DNA of 64,000 nucleotides from assembly GCA_014728175.1 (NCBI GenBank), contig WJMA01000017.1:1-64000 (forward strand), read 5' to 3'. Shown one piece after another: positions 35,471 through 43,740 of this stretch (position 1 is the stretch's first letter; the number at the start of each line of letters is the position of its first letter). Source of the DNA: Candidatus Fermentibacterota bacterium (GTDB lineage: Bacteria > Fermentibacterota > Fermentibacteria > Fermentibacterales > JCC-6). The notes beneath the pieces are model-generated. The model worked only from the letters and a program-made list of their open reading frames with translations, had not been told where the DNA came from and searched no databases. Both the position numbers and the translations under genes were made by a program.

Positions 35471-38143
35471 TTAATATCGGTCGAACCAGTCGGCCCTGTA
35501 TATGGGCAGCTGCTCTCTGAGTAGGGCGTAGACAATGTCGCCCTTTTCTACGCAGGTGGCGGCAACCTCCCTGAACCGGACCACCAGATGGCTGAAGTCC
35601 AGATGGTCGAGGTCTTTGTCTTTCGGGTTGAGGTCGGAATTGGCGGTGATGAACCCGCGCATGGTCTCGGTGGCCATCCGTCTGAGAAGCTCCCAGAGCT
35701 CTCTGCCGTCACGGGCGGCTATGGCCCTACCCAGGGACAATGAAACCGACAGTATCGCGTTCATCCCCAGAAGGGCCTTTCTCTGCATCACTTCGATCAG
35801 CTGGTCATGGTCGGCGGACCTGGATAGCCTGTTCTCCTGGATGGCCCGCTCGCACTCCAGCCTCAGGAGCTTTCTGTCCACGTCCAGTATCGATCCCAGG
35901 TCGCACAGCCTTCTGCCCTCGAAGGCTTCCGCAATCACCATGTCGATGTGCTCCACGGCCCTCTTGCAGCCCATCCCCCCGTAGCGCCGGGTATCCTTCC
36001 AGAGGGCGGTCAGCGCCTCGTTTCCCTTGCCCAGAACATCGTCTTCCCTTAGATCCGGCCGGAAACGGAAGGTCCCGTCCTCCTGCCTGGCGAACAACTC
36101 CGGGTAGCTGGAGGTGACCTCCCCCGGCTGGATGATGCTGTCGACGTAGTGAACCGCCTCGTCAACGCCCGCGGAGGTTCCCAGAGGGGTGGAACCCTTG
36201 AACCTTATGGTTCCCGCCCTTCCCAACAGAACGGTCGCGGCCACCGAAGGGATGCCTGCGTTAGTAGCCTCCTCCTTGCCGTAAATCCTGTGTATGGGCA
36301 TCAGACGCAACACCTCGCCCATCATACTCTTCTCCGAGGCGGCCTGGTCCAGATCCAGGTCGTCCCTTCCGGTCAAGGTACAGGCCAGATCACCCAGGGC
36401 CTCTCTCATGCGGTCCTTCTCCTCCTCTGAGATCTCCTGGAGGCTCTGCTCGGCCAGGGTGAGTATCTCCACCACCCGACCGTACTTCTGCAACCGCTCG
36501 GTGTTGGCTCCTCCTCCCGCCTTCAGTCCCACCGCGTTCATGGCAGTAGCGATCTCCGCCTCGAAGGGATCGTTGGGTGATTTGGATCTGTGAGATACGA
36601 CCAGCTCGGCACCGTATGCCAGGGAGGTCAGCATGGCCAACAAGGTTTCAGACAAAGTTCCTATCTGGTTGGCCTTGATGAGGGTGGCGTTTATTTCCCC
36701 GTTGCGCGCGCAGTTCTCTATGGACTCGTCCTTGGTAGTCACCAAATCGTCACCGATGACCATTATGCTCTCTCCCAGCCCTTCCAGACCGGAATCCGGA
36801 TCGCCGTTCATCAGCAGCTTCCAGCCGGCATGGTCCAGCTCTCCGAATCCGTCCTCGATGGAGAGAATCGGAATGTCGTCCTGGTCCATCGCCTCAAGAT
36901 ACAGCTGCAGGATCTCGTCCCTGCTCATATCCATCTTGCCCTTGTCTCGCCAGAAGCGGTACATCCCTATGGACTCTTCCTGCCCGGTTTCCATCCGGTA
37001 AGCGTTTTCCAGCTCCGATGCAGCCGGGTCGAGCGCGATGGCCACGTCCACGCCCGGCTGGTATCCACATTCGAGTATGGCCTGCTTCATCATTCTCCAC
37101 ACCCGCTGCTCCGGGACCCTGTCCCGGGGCTCGGGCTCCACGTAGGGCGCCAGGCCCCCCTCCAGCCCCACGCCCATAACCTTGGCGCCGGGGGCGGACT
37201 CTATGATCTCCTTGAGCCGGCTCTGGAGGTTGACGGTCATCTCCTGGGCCTCCTCGTAGGTCTGCGCCGAGAGGGGAACGAACATGCTCTCCTGCATGCT
37301 TACGTTGCTCTCCGGATACTCCTTCTCCGTGTGTCGACCTCCCATCGCGCAGTTCCTGAACTGCCACGGCGCTCCCACGGTGGTTCCGTCGCTCATCTCG
37401 ACCATCTGCAGCCTGGAGTTGAGAATCCTCTCTCGGGTCTCGGGCACCCTACCTATCCAGCCCCCCCGGGAGCCGCTCCTGCCGGCTTGCTCGGAAGCCT
37501 GTCCCTCCCTCGCCCGGTACTCCCCGAGCTTTCCCCGATCAGCGAGGAACCTGTCGAGAAGGCCGACCACTCCTGGAGCGAGGAAGAACCTACCCCCGTA
37601 GATGGCCCAACCGGCGTTCAGCGCCAGTCCCAGCCCTATGCCCAGGGCCGCCACGGGCAGACACACGCTTGCCAGCACGGCGCTCCATACGGGGCCCGCG
37701 GCGGATACAGCGAGGTTGTACGGTGCGTCTGGGGCGAAGTTGCCGTTCTCCTTCTTCACCCCGTAGAAGCCGCCCCAGGGTATGGTGATGAACATCTTGG
37801 CCAGCCATGCCGCCTTCCCGCCCGCGCCCTGTCCTCGAGCCTTGTCGGCCGCTTCCTGGGACGACGGGTTTAGGGCGTTCAGCCTGGCGGCGGTGAGGAA
37901 ATGGCCCATCTCGTGAATGGCTATACCCACGTGCCAGGAGATGTAAAGGATACACACAGATACAATGGTTTCCCAGCTGAGGAACATGAACCTCAGGGTC
38001 TCCAGTCTGTCCAGGGAGGCCCTGGGTAGACTCAGGACGGACGAGATGAAGGCGGCATGGAAGGAGACCAGCTTGTGATTGGCTATCACCCAGCCTCTTT
38101 CCAAAAGGCTCCGTCCGCATTCAGGACGAGGCCCTGCTTCCAT
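35471..38143 (-). CDS. Site-2-protease-like membrane domain fused to a domain-swapped (circularly permuted) enolase
   Basis: One unbroken frame of 890 residues. Residues about 45-200 hold membrane helices, HEMGH at 77-81 and a NLAVSAAGP block near 143-150, as in M50 peptidases. An enolase barrel follows with GGRH (His 271), MQESM (Glu 285), GLEGG (Glu 328), ALDPAAS (Asp 372), SIEDG (Glu 430), GDDL (Asp 465), IKANQIG (Lys 490), SHRS (518-520) and LKAGG (Lys 541). These match the yeast enolase catalytic and Mg ligands. Only then comes the canonical N-terminal domain: NAGIPSVAATVLL, the PLGTSAG loop (Ser 657) and KALLGMNAILSVSLSLGRA. The last 70 residues are unassigned. ATG 38143 has GAAGGT five bases upstream; homology begins well after it. 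Confidence 0.85.
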   Translation of the reverse strand: MEAGPRPECGRSLLERGWVIANHKLVSFHAAFISSVLSLPRASLDRLETLRFMFLSWETIVSVCILYISWHVGIAIHEMGHFLTAARLNALNPSSQEAADKARGQGAGGKAAWLAKMFITIPWGGFYGVKKENGNFAPDAPYNLAVSAAGPVWSAVLASVCLPVAALGIGLGLALNAGWAIYGGRFFLAPGVVGLLDRFLADRGKLGEYRAREGQASEQAGRSGSRGGWIGRVPETRERILNSRLQMVEMSDGTTVGAPWQFRNCAMGGRHTEKEYPESNVSMQESMFVPLSAQTYEEAQEMTVNLQSRLKEIIESAPGAKVMGVGLEGGLAPYVEPEPRDRVPEQRVWRMMKQAILECGYQPGVDVAIALDPAASELENAYRMETGQEESIGMYRFWRDKGKMDMSRDEILQLYLEAMDQDDIPILSIEDGFGELDHAGWKLLMNGDPDSGLEGLGESIMVIGDDLVTTKDESIENCARNGEINATLIKANQIGTLSETLLAMLTSLAYGAELVVSHRSKSPNDPFEAEIATAMNAVGLKAGGGANTERLQKYGRVVEILTLAEQSLQEISEEEKDRMREALGDLACTLTGRDDLDLDQAASEKSMMGEVLRLMPIHRIYGKEEATNAGIPSVAATVLLGRAGTIRFKGSTPLGTSAGVDEAVHYVDSIIQPGEVTSSYPELFARQEDGTFRFRPDLREDDVLGKGNEALTALWKDTRRYGGMGCKRAVEHIDMVIAEAFEGRRLCDLGSILDVDRKLLRLECERAIQENRLSRSADHDQLIEVMQRKALLGMNAILSVSLSLGRAIAARDGRELWELLRRMATETMRGFITANSDLNPKDKDLDHLDFSHLVVRFREVAATCVEKGDIVYALLREQLPIYRADWFDRY

Positions 38144-38417
38144 GGGGCACCTTCCTTCCGAACCACTCCGATTTCGGCCGGATCCCGGGACGAACCCCGG
38201 AAAGGGGCAGTTGCTAATCCAGCCGCTTCGGGGGGCGCCGTTGCGTAGGCACCGATTGCTCGGCCCCCCAGCGTGCTTGCGTATACGCACGCGAGAAGTA
38301 CCAAAACTTAAACCGGAGTGAACATCAGTCAATGGTCGCTTCCCCGGTCAAAGACGTTCCGTATGGATTCTGGTAGGCAGTAAGGTCCAAATTGAATATA
38401 TTGCCGTTGCGAAATGG

Positions 38418-38461
38418 GATTGACAATCGAGCGGATGTTTCGGCATGCTTCGTTGTCAATC
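38418..38461. repeat. Inverted repeat with TTGACA box between divergent genes
   Basis: GATTGACAA (38418-38426) and TTGTCAATC (38453-38461) are perfect inverted repeats 26 bases apart. The left arm contains TTGACA (38420-38425), with a weak -10, CATGCT, 18 bases later, reading toward the secreted-protein gene at 38487. It could be a regulator site or a leader hairpin. Confidence 0.5.
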
Positions 38462-38486
38462 TAACCCTTAACTCTTGGGAGGAAAA

Positions 38487-39329
38487 ATGTGTAAGATACT
38501 TGTCGTCCTCACTTTAGCAAGCCTGGCTCTTGCCTTCGGCCGGACTGACGATGCCGGTTCATGGCAGGCGGTGAACCACCAGGGCTCCGACGCTCCCTTC
38601 GACAGTCTTCAGTACATCGACGTCGAGGGTCTCGGAGCATCAGTTTACTGCGTCGGAGTAGGATTCGACGGAACCGATCTCTGGGTGACCGACGCCAACC
38701 AGGAAGCCGGTGCTCCCGTGATCCACGTCATTTCCACCGACGGCAGCCTGGTCGAGACCTTCGATCAGTACCAGACCAGCAGCTGGGGCCTGCGCGACAT
38801 GTGCTGCGACGGAACCTACATGTTCGCAAGCGAAGATTACAACGTCGACGCTTACGATATAGCCACCCGCAGCTACGCCGGCTCCTTCACCAGCTACGCC
38901 AGCAACCCCAACAGGGCTCAGGGCTGGGACGGAACCTACTTCTACACCGGCAGCTTCTCCGAGACCATCTACCAGGTGGAGTGGGACGGAGTCTTCGGCA
39001 GCAGCGCGACCTATTCCGCATGGTCGACCGCCGTCGCCAACGGCGGGCTGTACGGCACCGCCTACGACGAGACCGACGACTGCATCTGGGCATCCACCGC
39101 CAGCTACGACGGCATGGTTTACCAGATCGCGATGGACGGCAGTCTGATCGCCGAGCACGACTTCGACCCCGAGGTCAACATCGCCGGCGGATGCTGCACG
39201 GCTCCGTGGGAAGGAACCGAGCAGTACTGGATCCTCGAGCAGGGAGATCCGGATGCCGTTTGGTGCTTCCAGATCCACACACCGGCCACTACCCCGGCCA
39301 CCTGGGGGACCATAAAGAGCAGCTTCTAG
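38487..39329 (+). CDS. Secreted propeller-like protein with C-terminal WGTIKSSF tag
   Basis: The 280-residue protein has a signal peptide (MCKILVVLTLASLALAF) and NHL/PQQ-like repeats (VGVGFDGTDLWVTDANQEAG, AQGWDGTYFYTGSFSETIYQVEW, DDCIWASTASYDGMVYQIA). The end is ATWGTIKSSF, as in two other secreted proteins of the window. The codon choice is very uniform, as in highly expressed genes (many GAC, TAC, GGC). GGGAGG lies four bases before ATG 38487. A strong terminator follows. The function is unknown; export and tag-based sorting are likely. Confidence 0.8.
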   Translation: MCKILVVLTLASLALAFGRTDDAGSWQAVNHQGSDAPFDSLQYIDVEGLGASVYCVGVGFDGTDLWVTDANQEAGAPVIHVISTDGSLVETFDQYQTSSWGLRDMCCDGTYMFASEDYNVDAYDIATRSYAGSFTSYASNPNRAQGWDGTYFYTGSFSETIYQVEWDGVFGSSATYSAWSTAVANGGLYGTAYDETDDCIWASTASYDGMVYQIAMDGSLIAEHDFDPEVNIAGGCCTAPWEGTEQYWILEQGDPDAVWCFQIHTPATTPATWGTIKSSF

Positions 39330-39349
39330 CATCTATCGGCTGGGATATG

Positions 39350-39376
39350 GGGGGAAGGGTTTTTGACCCTTCCCCC
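39350..39376 (+). terminator. Rho-independent terminator after the tagged secreted-protein gene
   Basis: GGGGGAAGGG (39350-39359) pairs perfectly with CCCTTCCCCC (39367-39376) around a seven-base loop and is followed by TTTCTC. Confidence 0.75.
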
Positions 39377-39405
39377 TTTCTCGCAGGGAAGGGAAAAATA
39401 CGTAG

Positions 39406-40980
39406 ATGTCCGTCGGAGCGAACCGCTGGGTTCTATTGTTTTCCGCTCTTCCGGTGCTTGCCGGATGCGGAGCCTCGCCGAAGGGGGATTCCTGGCTCTT
39501 CGTGGTTGGTGAGGACACGGTGACGGTGTCCGAAGCCGGGGAAATCTGGCGGAAGATGGAGCCGTCGTTCAGGGCCCGTCTTTCCTCCAGCGACGATACG
39601 AGGGGGGAGTTCGTGGTGCTGGCCGCCAAGAGGCAGATGGTGAAGGCCGAGTGTGAAAGGCTGGGTCTCTACCAGTCACCGCCCCTTGTCGCGAGGGCCG
39701 AGGCCGTTTACCGGAGGAAGGCGGTCACCGCGGCCAGAGATCTTCTGGGGGCCAGGATGGCCGATTCGATATCCCCCGATGACGTGGAAGCGTTCAGGAA
39801 CAGGATAGGCACCACGGTGTGGTACACCTTGATCGATCCCGTGCAGGGTGCGACTTCGACAGGCCCGGTTCATCTTCCCGAGGCCGAGCCCGAGCTGGTT
39901 CCGATCCTGGAAAATATGGGGACCGGCGACACGGTCGAGCTGGAGAGCGGTGGCCTTCTGGTGCTGGATTCCCTGGTGCGTACGGACAGGGAACTGGTCC
40001 GGGAGTCACTTGCGGATACCGCCAGAATAGAGCGGCTGGCCACCAGCAGGCTGAGCTCCGCCGCCACCCACCGTTTACTGGACAGCCTGGAAGCACAAGC
40101 TCTGGCCCGATGCAGCGTGGATATCGACGCGATTAACGAGTTGGCCGAGTGGTTCTCCCGTCGGGAAGGTTCCCGGCCGGACGTGGACGTCGTGAGCGGA
40201 GAGTTTCTGGATCTTGGCTCCTCGGAGATGGTGCAGGCGATACGGGTTGAGTCGGAATCCAAACCCGTACAACCTTCCAATCCCGGCTGGTTGTCCTTCT
40301 TCGCCGAAAGGGCGATCGTCAGGGAGGCCCTTGCGCGTTGGTTGCAACGAACGGCTCAGGACGTCGCCGACTCGCTTCGAGAGGAGGCAGACAGCTACCT
40401 GGCCCGGCAGGCGGCCGATAGCCTTTACGGTATCTACGTCGCCGAAAGGATCGACGTAGACAGCCCCATGGTGAGGGAGGAGTACGAGCTTCAGGATTCT
40501 CTTCCCACCGTGCCGGAGCGCAGGCGGTTCGTTATGGCCACGGTCGACGACGAGCATGTGGAGGATATAGCCGAGCTGATCTCGACCGGTTCCCTGGATA
40601 GCCTGAACGAGGCTCTCCAGCCTTTGCGCAAGCTCTCGGTCTCCCGAACCGGTCTTCTGACCAGGCCATTGCGGCAGGACGAGATACCCGGCGATCACGG
40701 ATCGGCCCTGTTCGAGCTGGAACCGGAAGACACCCTGGGGTGGTACGGCCCCTCTAGGATATCCGATTACCCCGTCAGCCTGGTAGCCAGATTGGTGGAT
40801 GTACTACCCGCTCACGAATCCACCTTCGAGGAGGCCTATCCCACTTTGGAGCTCAAGGTTCGCCTCAGGCTGGAGCAGCAAAGACTTTCCAACTGGATGA
40901 TGGAGTTGGAGGAGCAGTACGGGCTGGTGGTGAACGAGGAGATCGTCTCCGCCCTCCCCGAGGACCCCGCCCTTTGGTAG
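39406..40980 (+). CDS. SurA/PpiC-like lipoprotein, second copy
   Basis: The 524-residue protein has a lipoprotein signal (ALPVLAGC, Cys at about 22) and then FVVGEDTVTVSEAGEIWRKM, as in SurA-N regions. A degenerate parvulin-like region near 350-500 begins VREEYELQDSLPTVPERRRFVMATV. Its layout matches the lipoprotein at 3819-5447, so the two are probably paralogues, though sequence identity looks low. The rotamase signature is not complete. It sits alone between two terminators, so it is its own transcription unit. The ribosome site (GAAGGG) is distant from the ATG. Confidence 0.65.
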   Translation: MSVGANRWVLLFSALPVLAGCGASPKGDSWLFVVGEDTVTVSEAGEIWRKMEPSFRARLSSSDDTRGEFVVLAAKRQMVKAECERLGLYQSPPLVARAEAVYRRKAVTAARDLLGARMADSISPDDVEAFRNRIGTTVWYTLIDPVQGATSTGPVHLPEAEPELVPILENMGTGDTVELESGGLLVLDSLVRTDRELVRESLADTARIERLATSRLSSAATHRLLDSLEAQALARCSVDIDAINELAEWFSRREGSRPDVDVVSGEFLDLGSSEMVQAIRVESESKPVQPSNPGWLSFFAERAIVREALARWLQRTAQDVADSLREEADSYLARQAADSLYGIYVAERIDVDSPMVREEYELQDSLPTVPERRRFVMATVDDEHVEDIAELISTGSLDSLNEALQPLRKLSVSRTGLLTRPLRQDEIPGDHGSALFELEPEDTLGWYGPSRISDYPVSLVARLVDVLPAHESTFEEAYPTLELKVRLRLEQQRLSNWMMELEEQYGLVVNEEIVSALPEDPALW

Positions 40981-41016
40981 TTCGGGGACGGGGGAATTGT
41001 AAAACCGAAATAAAAA

Positions 41017-41043
41017 GCCGACCCGCCTTTCCGGCGGGCCGGC
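41017..41043. terminator. Bidirectional terminator between converging genes
   Basis: GCCG-A-CCCGCC (41017-41027) pairs with GGCGGG-C-CGGC (41033-41043), with one mismatch and a five-base loop. It is followed by CCTTTTTCTTTTTTT on the plus strand and flanked by AAAAA on the other side, so it can work in both directions. Confidence 0.75.
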
Positions 41044-41065
41044 CCTTTTTCTTTTTTTCTTTCTC

Positions 41066-42781
41066 TTAGCGAAGCACGGTCATCCGTGAGACCGATGAGC
41101 CGTCAGGCGTGGTGGCCCGAACCAGATAAACGCCGTTGGCGATATCTTGAGGAAGCTTCCACAGGTAGCTGTGGCTACCGCGGCTCAATTCGCTGCTTTC
41201 TACGACCGCTACGCTGCGTCCGTAGACGTCGTAGACTCCTACCTCCACGTTGCCGTCGGTGGGCATCGTCAGCTGGAATCTGGCCGACGAGTTGACCGGG
41301 TTGGGCCTTACGGGGGAGAGAAGGGGAGACGTAGGATCGATTGCCGTTCCCGTCTCGCCTTCAGTGCCCACCAGCTCCAATGCGGCCAGTACCGCTTCGT
41401 AAGCGTCCACTCGGCCTGCGCCGTAGGTGTTGTCCTTTCCCGCGGTGCCCAGATCCAGTGAGGTCACCTCTATGATCGAGTCGATCTGAGCGACCGAGAG
41501 GTCCGGATTGGCGCTGATTATAAGCGCGGCCGTACCTGCCAGGTGGGGGGTGGCCATCGATGTACCACTCATTGTGGTGTACCCACCGGTCCACTGGGTA
41601 CTGACTATGTCGACTCCGGGACCGCTGATGTCCGGGTCCAGAAGGGGATCGCTGTCGGAGTAATCGTTCCACGGAGCGACGCTGCCCCACCAGGTGACCG
41701 GACCGCGGCTGGAGAAGCTGGCGATGTTGTCGCCGGAGTCGGTGGCCCCTGCGGTAACCACCGCGCTGGTTCCCCCATGGTAGGTCTGGTCGGGATGGAA
41801 CCATGGCGGAGGGCAGTCGCCACTGGCCAGGATGGTACCCGAGCCGGGACCGTCGTTGCCGGCTGCAACGCTATGGTAGATGCCCGCGGTCAGGGCGTCT
41901 TCCTCGGCCTCGCGCAGGGTAGCGTTGCCTACCGGGGAGGTCCCCAGGGACATGGTCAGGACGTCGGCGTCACGGTCCGCCGCCCATTCCATTGCATCTA
42001 TCCAGGTTGGGTATCCGCCCGTGTAGTAATCGATCCTCAGGGCCATTATGATGGCCGAGGGCGCGACACCGGTCTCGGTACCGGCCGCGCCGTCACCCGC
42101 TACGGTTCCCGCACAGTGGGTACCGTGACCGTAGTCGTCCATGGGGTCGGGATCCTGGTCGTAGAAATCGTAGCCGTAGTGCTCACCGGCGGGAGTGTCG
42201 TGCCACATGTTGTTGCACAGATCCGTGTGGTAGTAATCGACGCCGGTATCGATAACTCCCACTATGACGCTATCGCCCTCGTAGCCCATGGACCAGACGT
42301 CGGGGGCGTTTATCTGCTCGACGCCCCAGGCGATATCTCTACCCCGTTCCTCGGGGGTCAGGTCGTGACGGTCGACGGGCTCGATCAGGCCCCCCTCAGG
42401 ATCGGCATACTCCACGTACCATACGTCGCCGCGCCGCGACACCTCGAGTATCACGTCCCGGCTGGCCTCGGCGTAGATGAAGTTGCCCATCCAGAAAGAG
42501 CTGATGTTCCGAGCGTTGGCATCGGACAGGAAATCGATGACGTCTGCCTGGGATACGTTCGCCAGGTTCTTCAGCGCATCGATTACGAAGTCCTGTCTTG
42601 CCCGCCTGGTCATTCCAACCGTAGAGGCTTCGATGTAGCCCTGGTCGAGCTCACCCTCGACCAGTACGGTCACCGGAATGAGATCACCAGGCATGGCTGC
42701 GGACATCCGGTCGGCGAGATCGGGAGAGATGCCGCCGGCCATGACCAGTCCGGCAAGTACGAGCAAAACCAAGTATTTCAT
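41066..42781 (-). CDS. Secreted subtilisin-like serine protease (S8) with Por-like sorting domain
   Basis: The 571-residue protein has a signal peptide (MKYLVLLVLAGLVMAG), an inhibitor-like propeptide to about 150, and an S8 domain with the triad in VIDTGVDYYH (Asp near 177), HGTHCAGTVAG (His near 222) and GTSMATPHLAG (Ser near 407). The Asn of AAGNDGPG forms the oxyanion hole. The last 80 residues are a Por-type domain (RPNP, GVYDVYGRSV, GVYLVRA, end SRMTVLR). It should be a surface or extracellular protease. The gene stands alone, ending at the bidirectional terminator. Confidence 0.93.
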   Translation of the reverse strand: MKYLVLLVLAGLVMAGGISPDLADRMSAAMPGDLIPVTVLVEGELDQGYIEASTVGMTRRARQDFVIDALKNLANVSQADVIDFLSDANARNISSFWMGNFIYAEASRDVILEVSRRGDVWYVEYADPEGGLIEPVDRHDLTPEERGRDIAWGVEQINAPDVWSMGYEGDSVIVGVIDTGVDYYHTDLCNNMWHDTPAGEHYGYDFYDQDPDPMDDYGHGTHCAGTVAGDGAAGTETGVAPSAIIMALRIDYYTGGYPTWIDAMEWAADRDADVLTMSLGTSPVGNATLREAEEDALTAGIYHSVAAGNDGPGSGTILASGDCPPPWFHPDQTYHGGTSAVVTAGATDSGDNIASFSSRGPVTWWGSVAPWNDYSDSDPLLDPDISGPGVDIVSTQWTGGYTTMSGTSMATPHLAGTAALIISANPDLSVAQIDSIIEVTSLDLGTAGKDNTYGAGRVDAYEAVLAALELVGTEGETGTAIDPTSPLLSPVRPNPVNSSARFQLTMPTDGNVEVGVYDVYGRSVAVVESSELSRGSHSYLWKLPQDIANGVYLVRATTPDGSSVSRMTVLR

Positions 42782-42903
42782 TTCAACCTCCTATGCAAGG
42801 GTGCTCGTAAGTTCATAGCTTTTCTAACATATGCTTTTCTTATCGACCTACAAGGTCTTTTCGAATATCGGGTACGAATCCGTACGGCAGGTCATCCTCC
42901 GTT

Positions 42904-43740
42904 CTATCGTTCCTCCGGGCCCGTTAACTCCGACGAAAGGCTTGGCGGCCGGTAGCCGTATTTGCGAATTATCAGAGCATCCCTCTCCATGATCAGCTGC
43001 TCCGCAGACCGGTCGTAGTAGTAGGTGGTGTCCCTTTTCCTGGAGGAAGGATTTGTGCGGTCCATCTCCGCGATCCTCCGGCGGAAGGTTTCGTCGGTCT
43101 CTACTTTCGCCCTGCCCAGAAGCTCCAATATTCCCTCTGTCAGCTCTTCGGTCTTCATCATGTGGTCAACGACGTTGAGGCGCTCGTCTGCCTTCATCAA
43201 CGTTTCGATGTCCTGGATGGTTCCGTCGTAGAGATGATCGATGGTTCTATGGAGCAGCCTGCAGTACAGATAGGAGTATAGGCCAGCGAATTGGCTGAGC
43301 GAGGATCTGCCATAGTCTTCCCTTACCTCTCCGGCCCTGTCGGGGTCCATCATCAACCGGAGCCATCGCCCAAACAATTCGGGGGAGGAGGAGTCGGCGT
43401 AAGCCTCACGCCAGGGCCTACGAGGTCTTGCCATGTCCCGCAGGAAGTTGGCGATACCCCCCCGTAGGGATCTTCTATATCCATGCCCGAGAATTTTTCT
43501 CGGCTTTGCGAGCCTGTCGAAAAGTATTCCCTCGCCATCGCATCCGTAGGCCCAGGTGGATACGTACCAGTCCCAGGGATCTCTTACCGAGGCGGCCACG
43601 ATCCGATCGCTTTGGAGTACGGACTTGGGTAGTCTGCCATGCATCTCGCCCTGGCGGCCCGGACAAACCATCTTAAGTGCCTTCAGCACGTGCGAGCTTC
43701 CGGTTTTCTGCAGCCTCAGATATGCGATTCTATCTGTTAT
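42904..43740 (-). CDS. Sulfotransferase-like protein with uncertain non-standard start
   Basis: The frame reads IAYLRLQKTGSSHVLKALKM at its beginning, the PAPS-binding loop of sulfotransferases (KTGSS), and VRDPWDWYVSTWAY, the 3'-phosphate-binding motif with Arg and Ser. The first ATG/GTG/TTG codon is GTG 43689, but it lies after the loop Lys. Coding sequence clearly extends to at least 43740, where ATA overlaps the preceding TAA as ATAA. In-frame TGA at 43763 limits it. So the true start is ATA or another rare codon, or the ATG has mutated. It probably sulfates a surface glycan made with the adjacent glycosyltransferases. Confidence 0.7.
   Translation of the reverse strand: MTDRIAYLRLQKTGSSHVLKALKMVCPGRQGEMHGRLPKSVLQSDRIVAASVRDPWDWYVSTWAYGCDGEGILFDRLAKPRKILGHGYRRSLRGGIANFLRDMARPRRPWREAYADSSSPELFGRWLRLMMDPDRAGEVREDYGRSSLSQFAGLYSYLYCRLLHRTIDHLYDGTIQDIETLMKADERLNVVDHMMKTEELTEGILELLGRAKVETDETFRRRIAEMDRTNPSSRKRDTTYYYDRSAEQLIMERDALIIRKYGYRPPSLSSELTGPEER

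Noticed and set aside
38144-38332. Longer start for the M50-enolase fusion
   Set aside because: No ribosome site at the TTG and an Arg/Pro/Gly-rich sequence with no relation to membrane proteins; ATG 38143 has a site.
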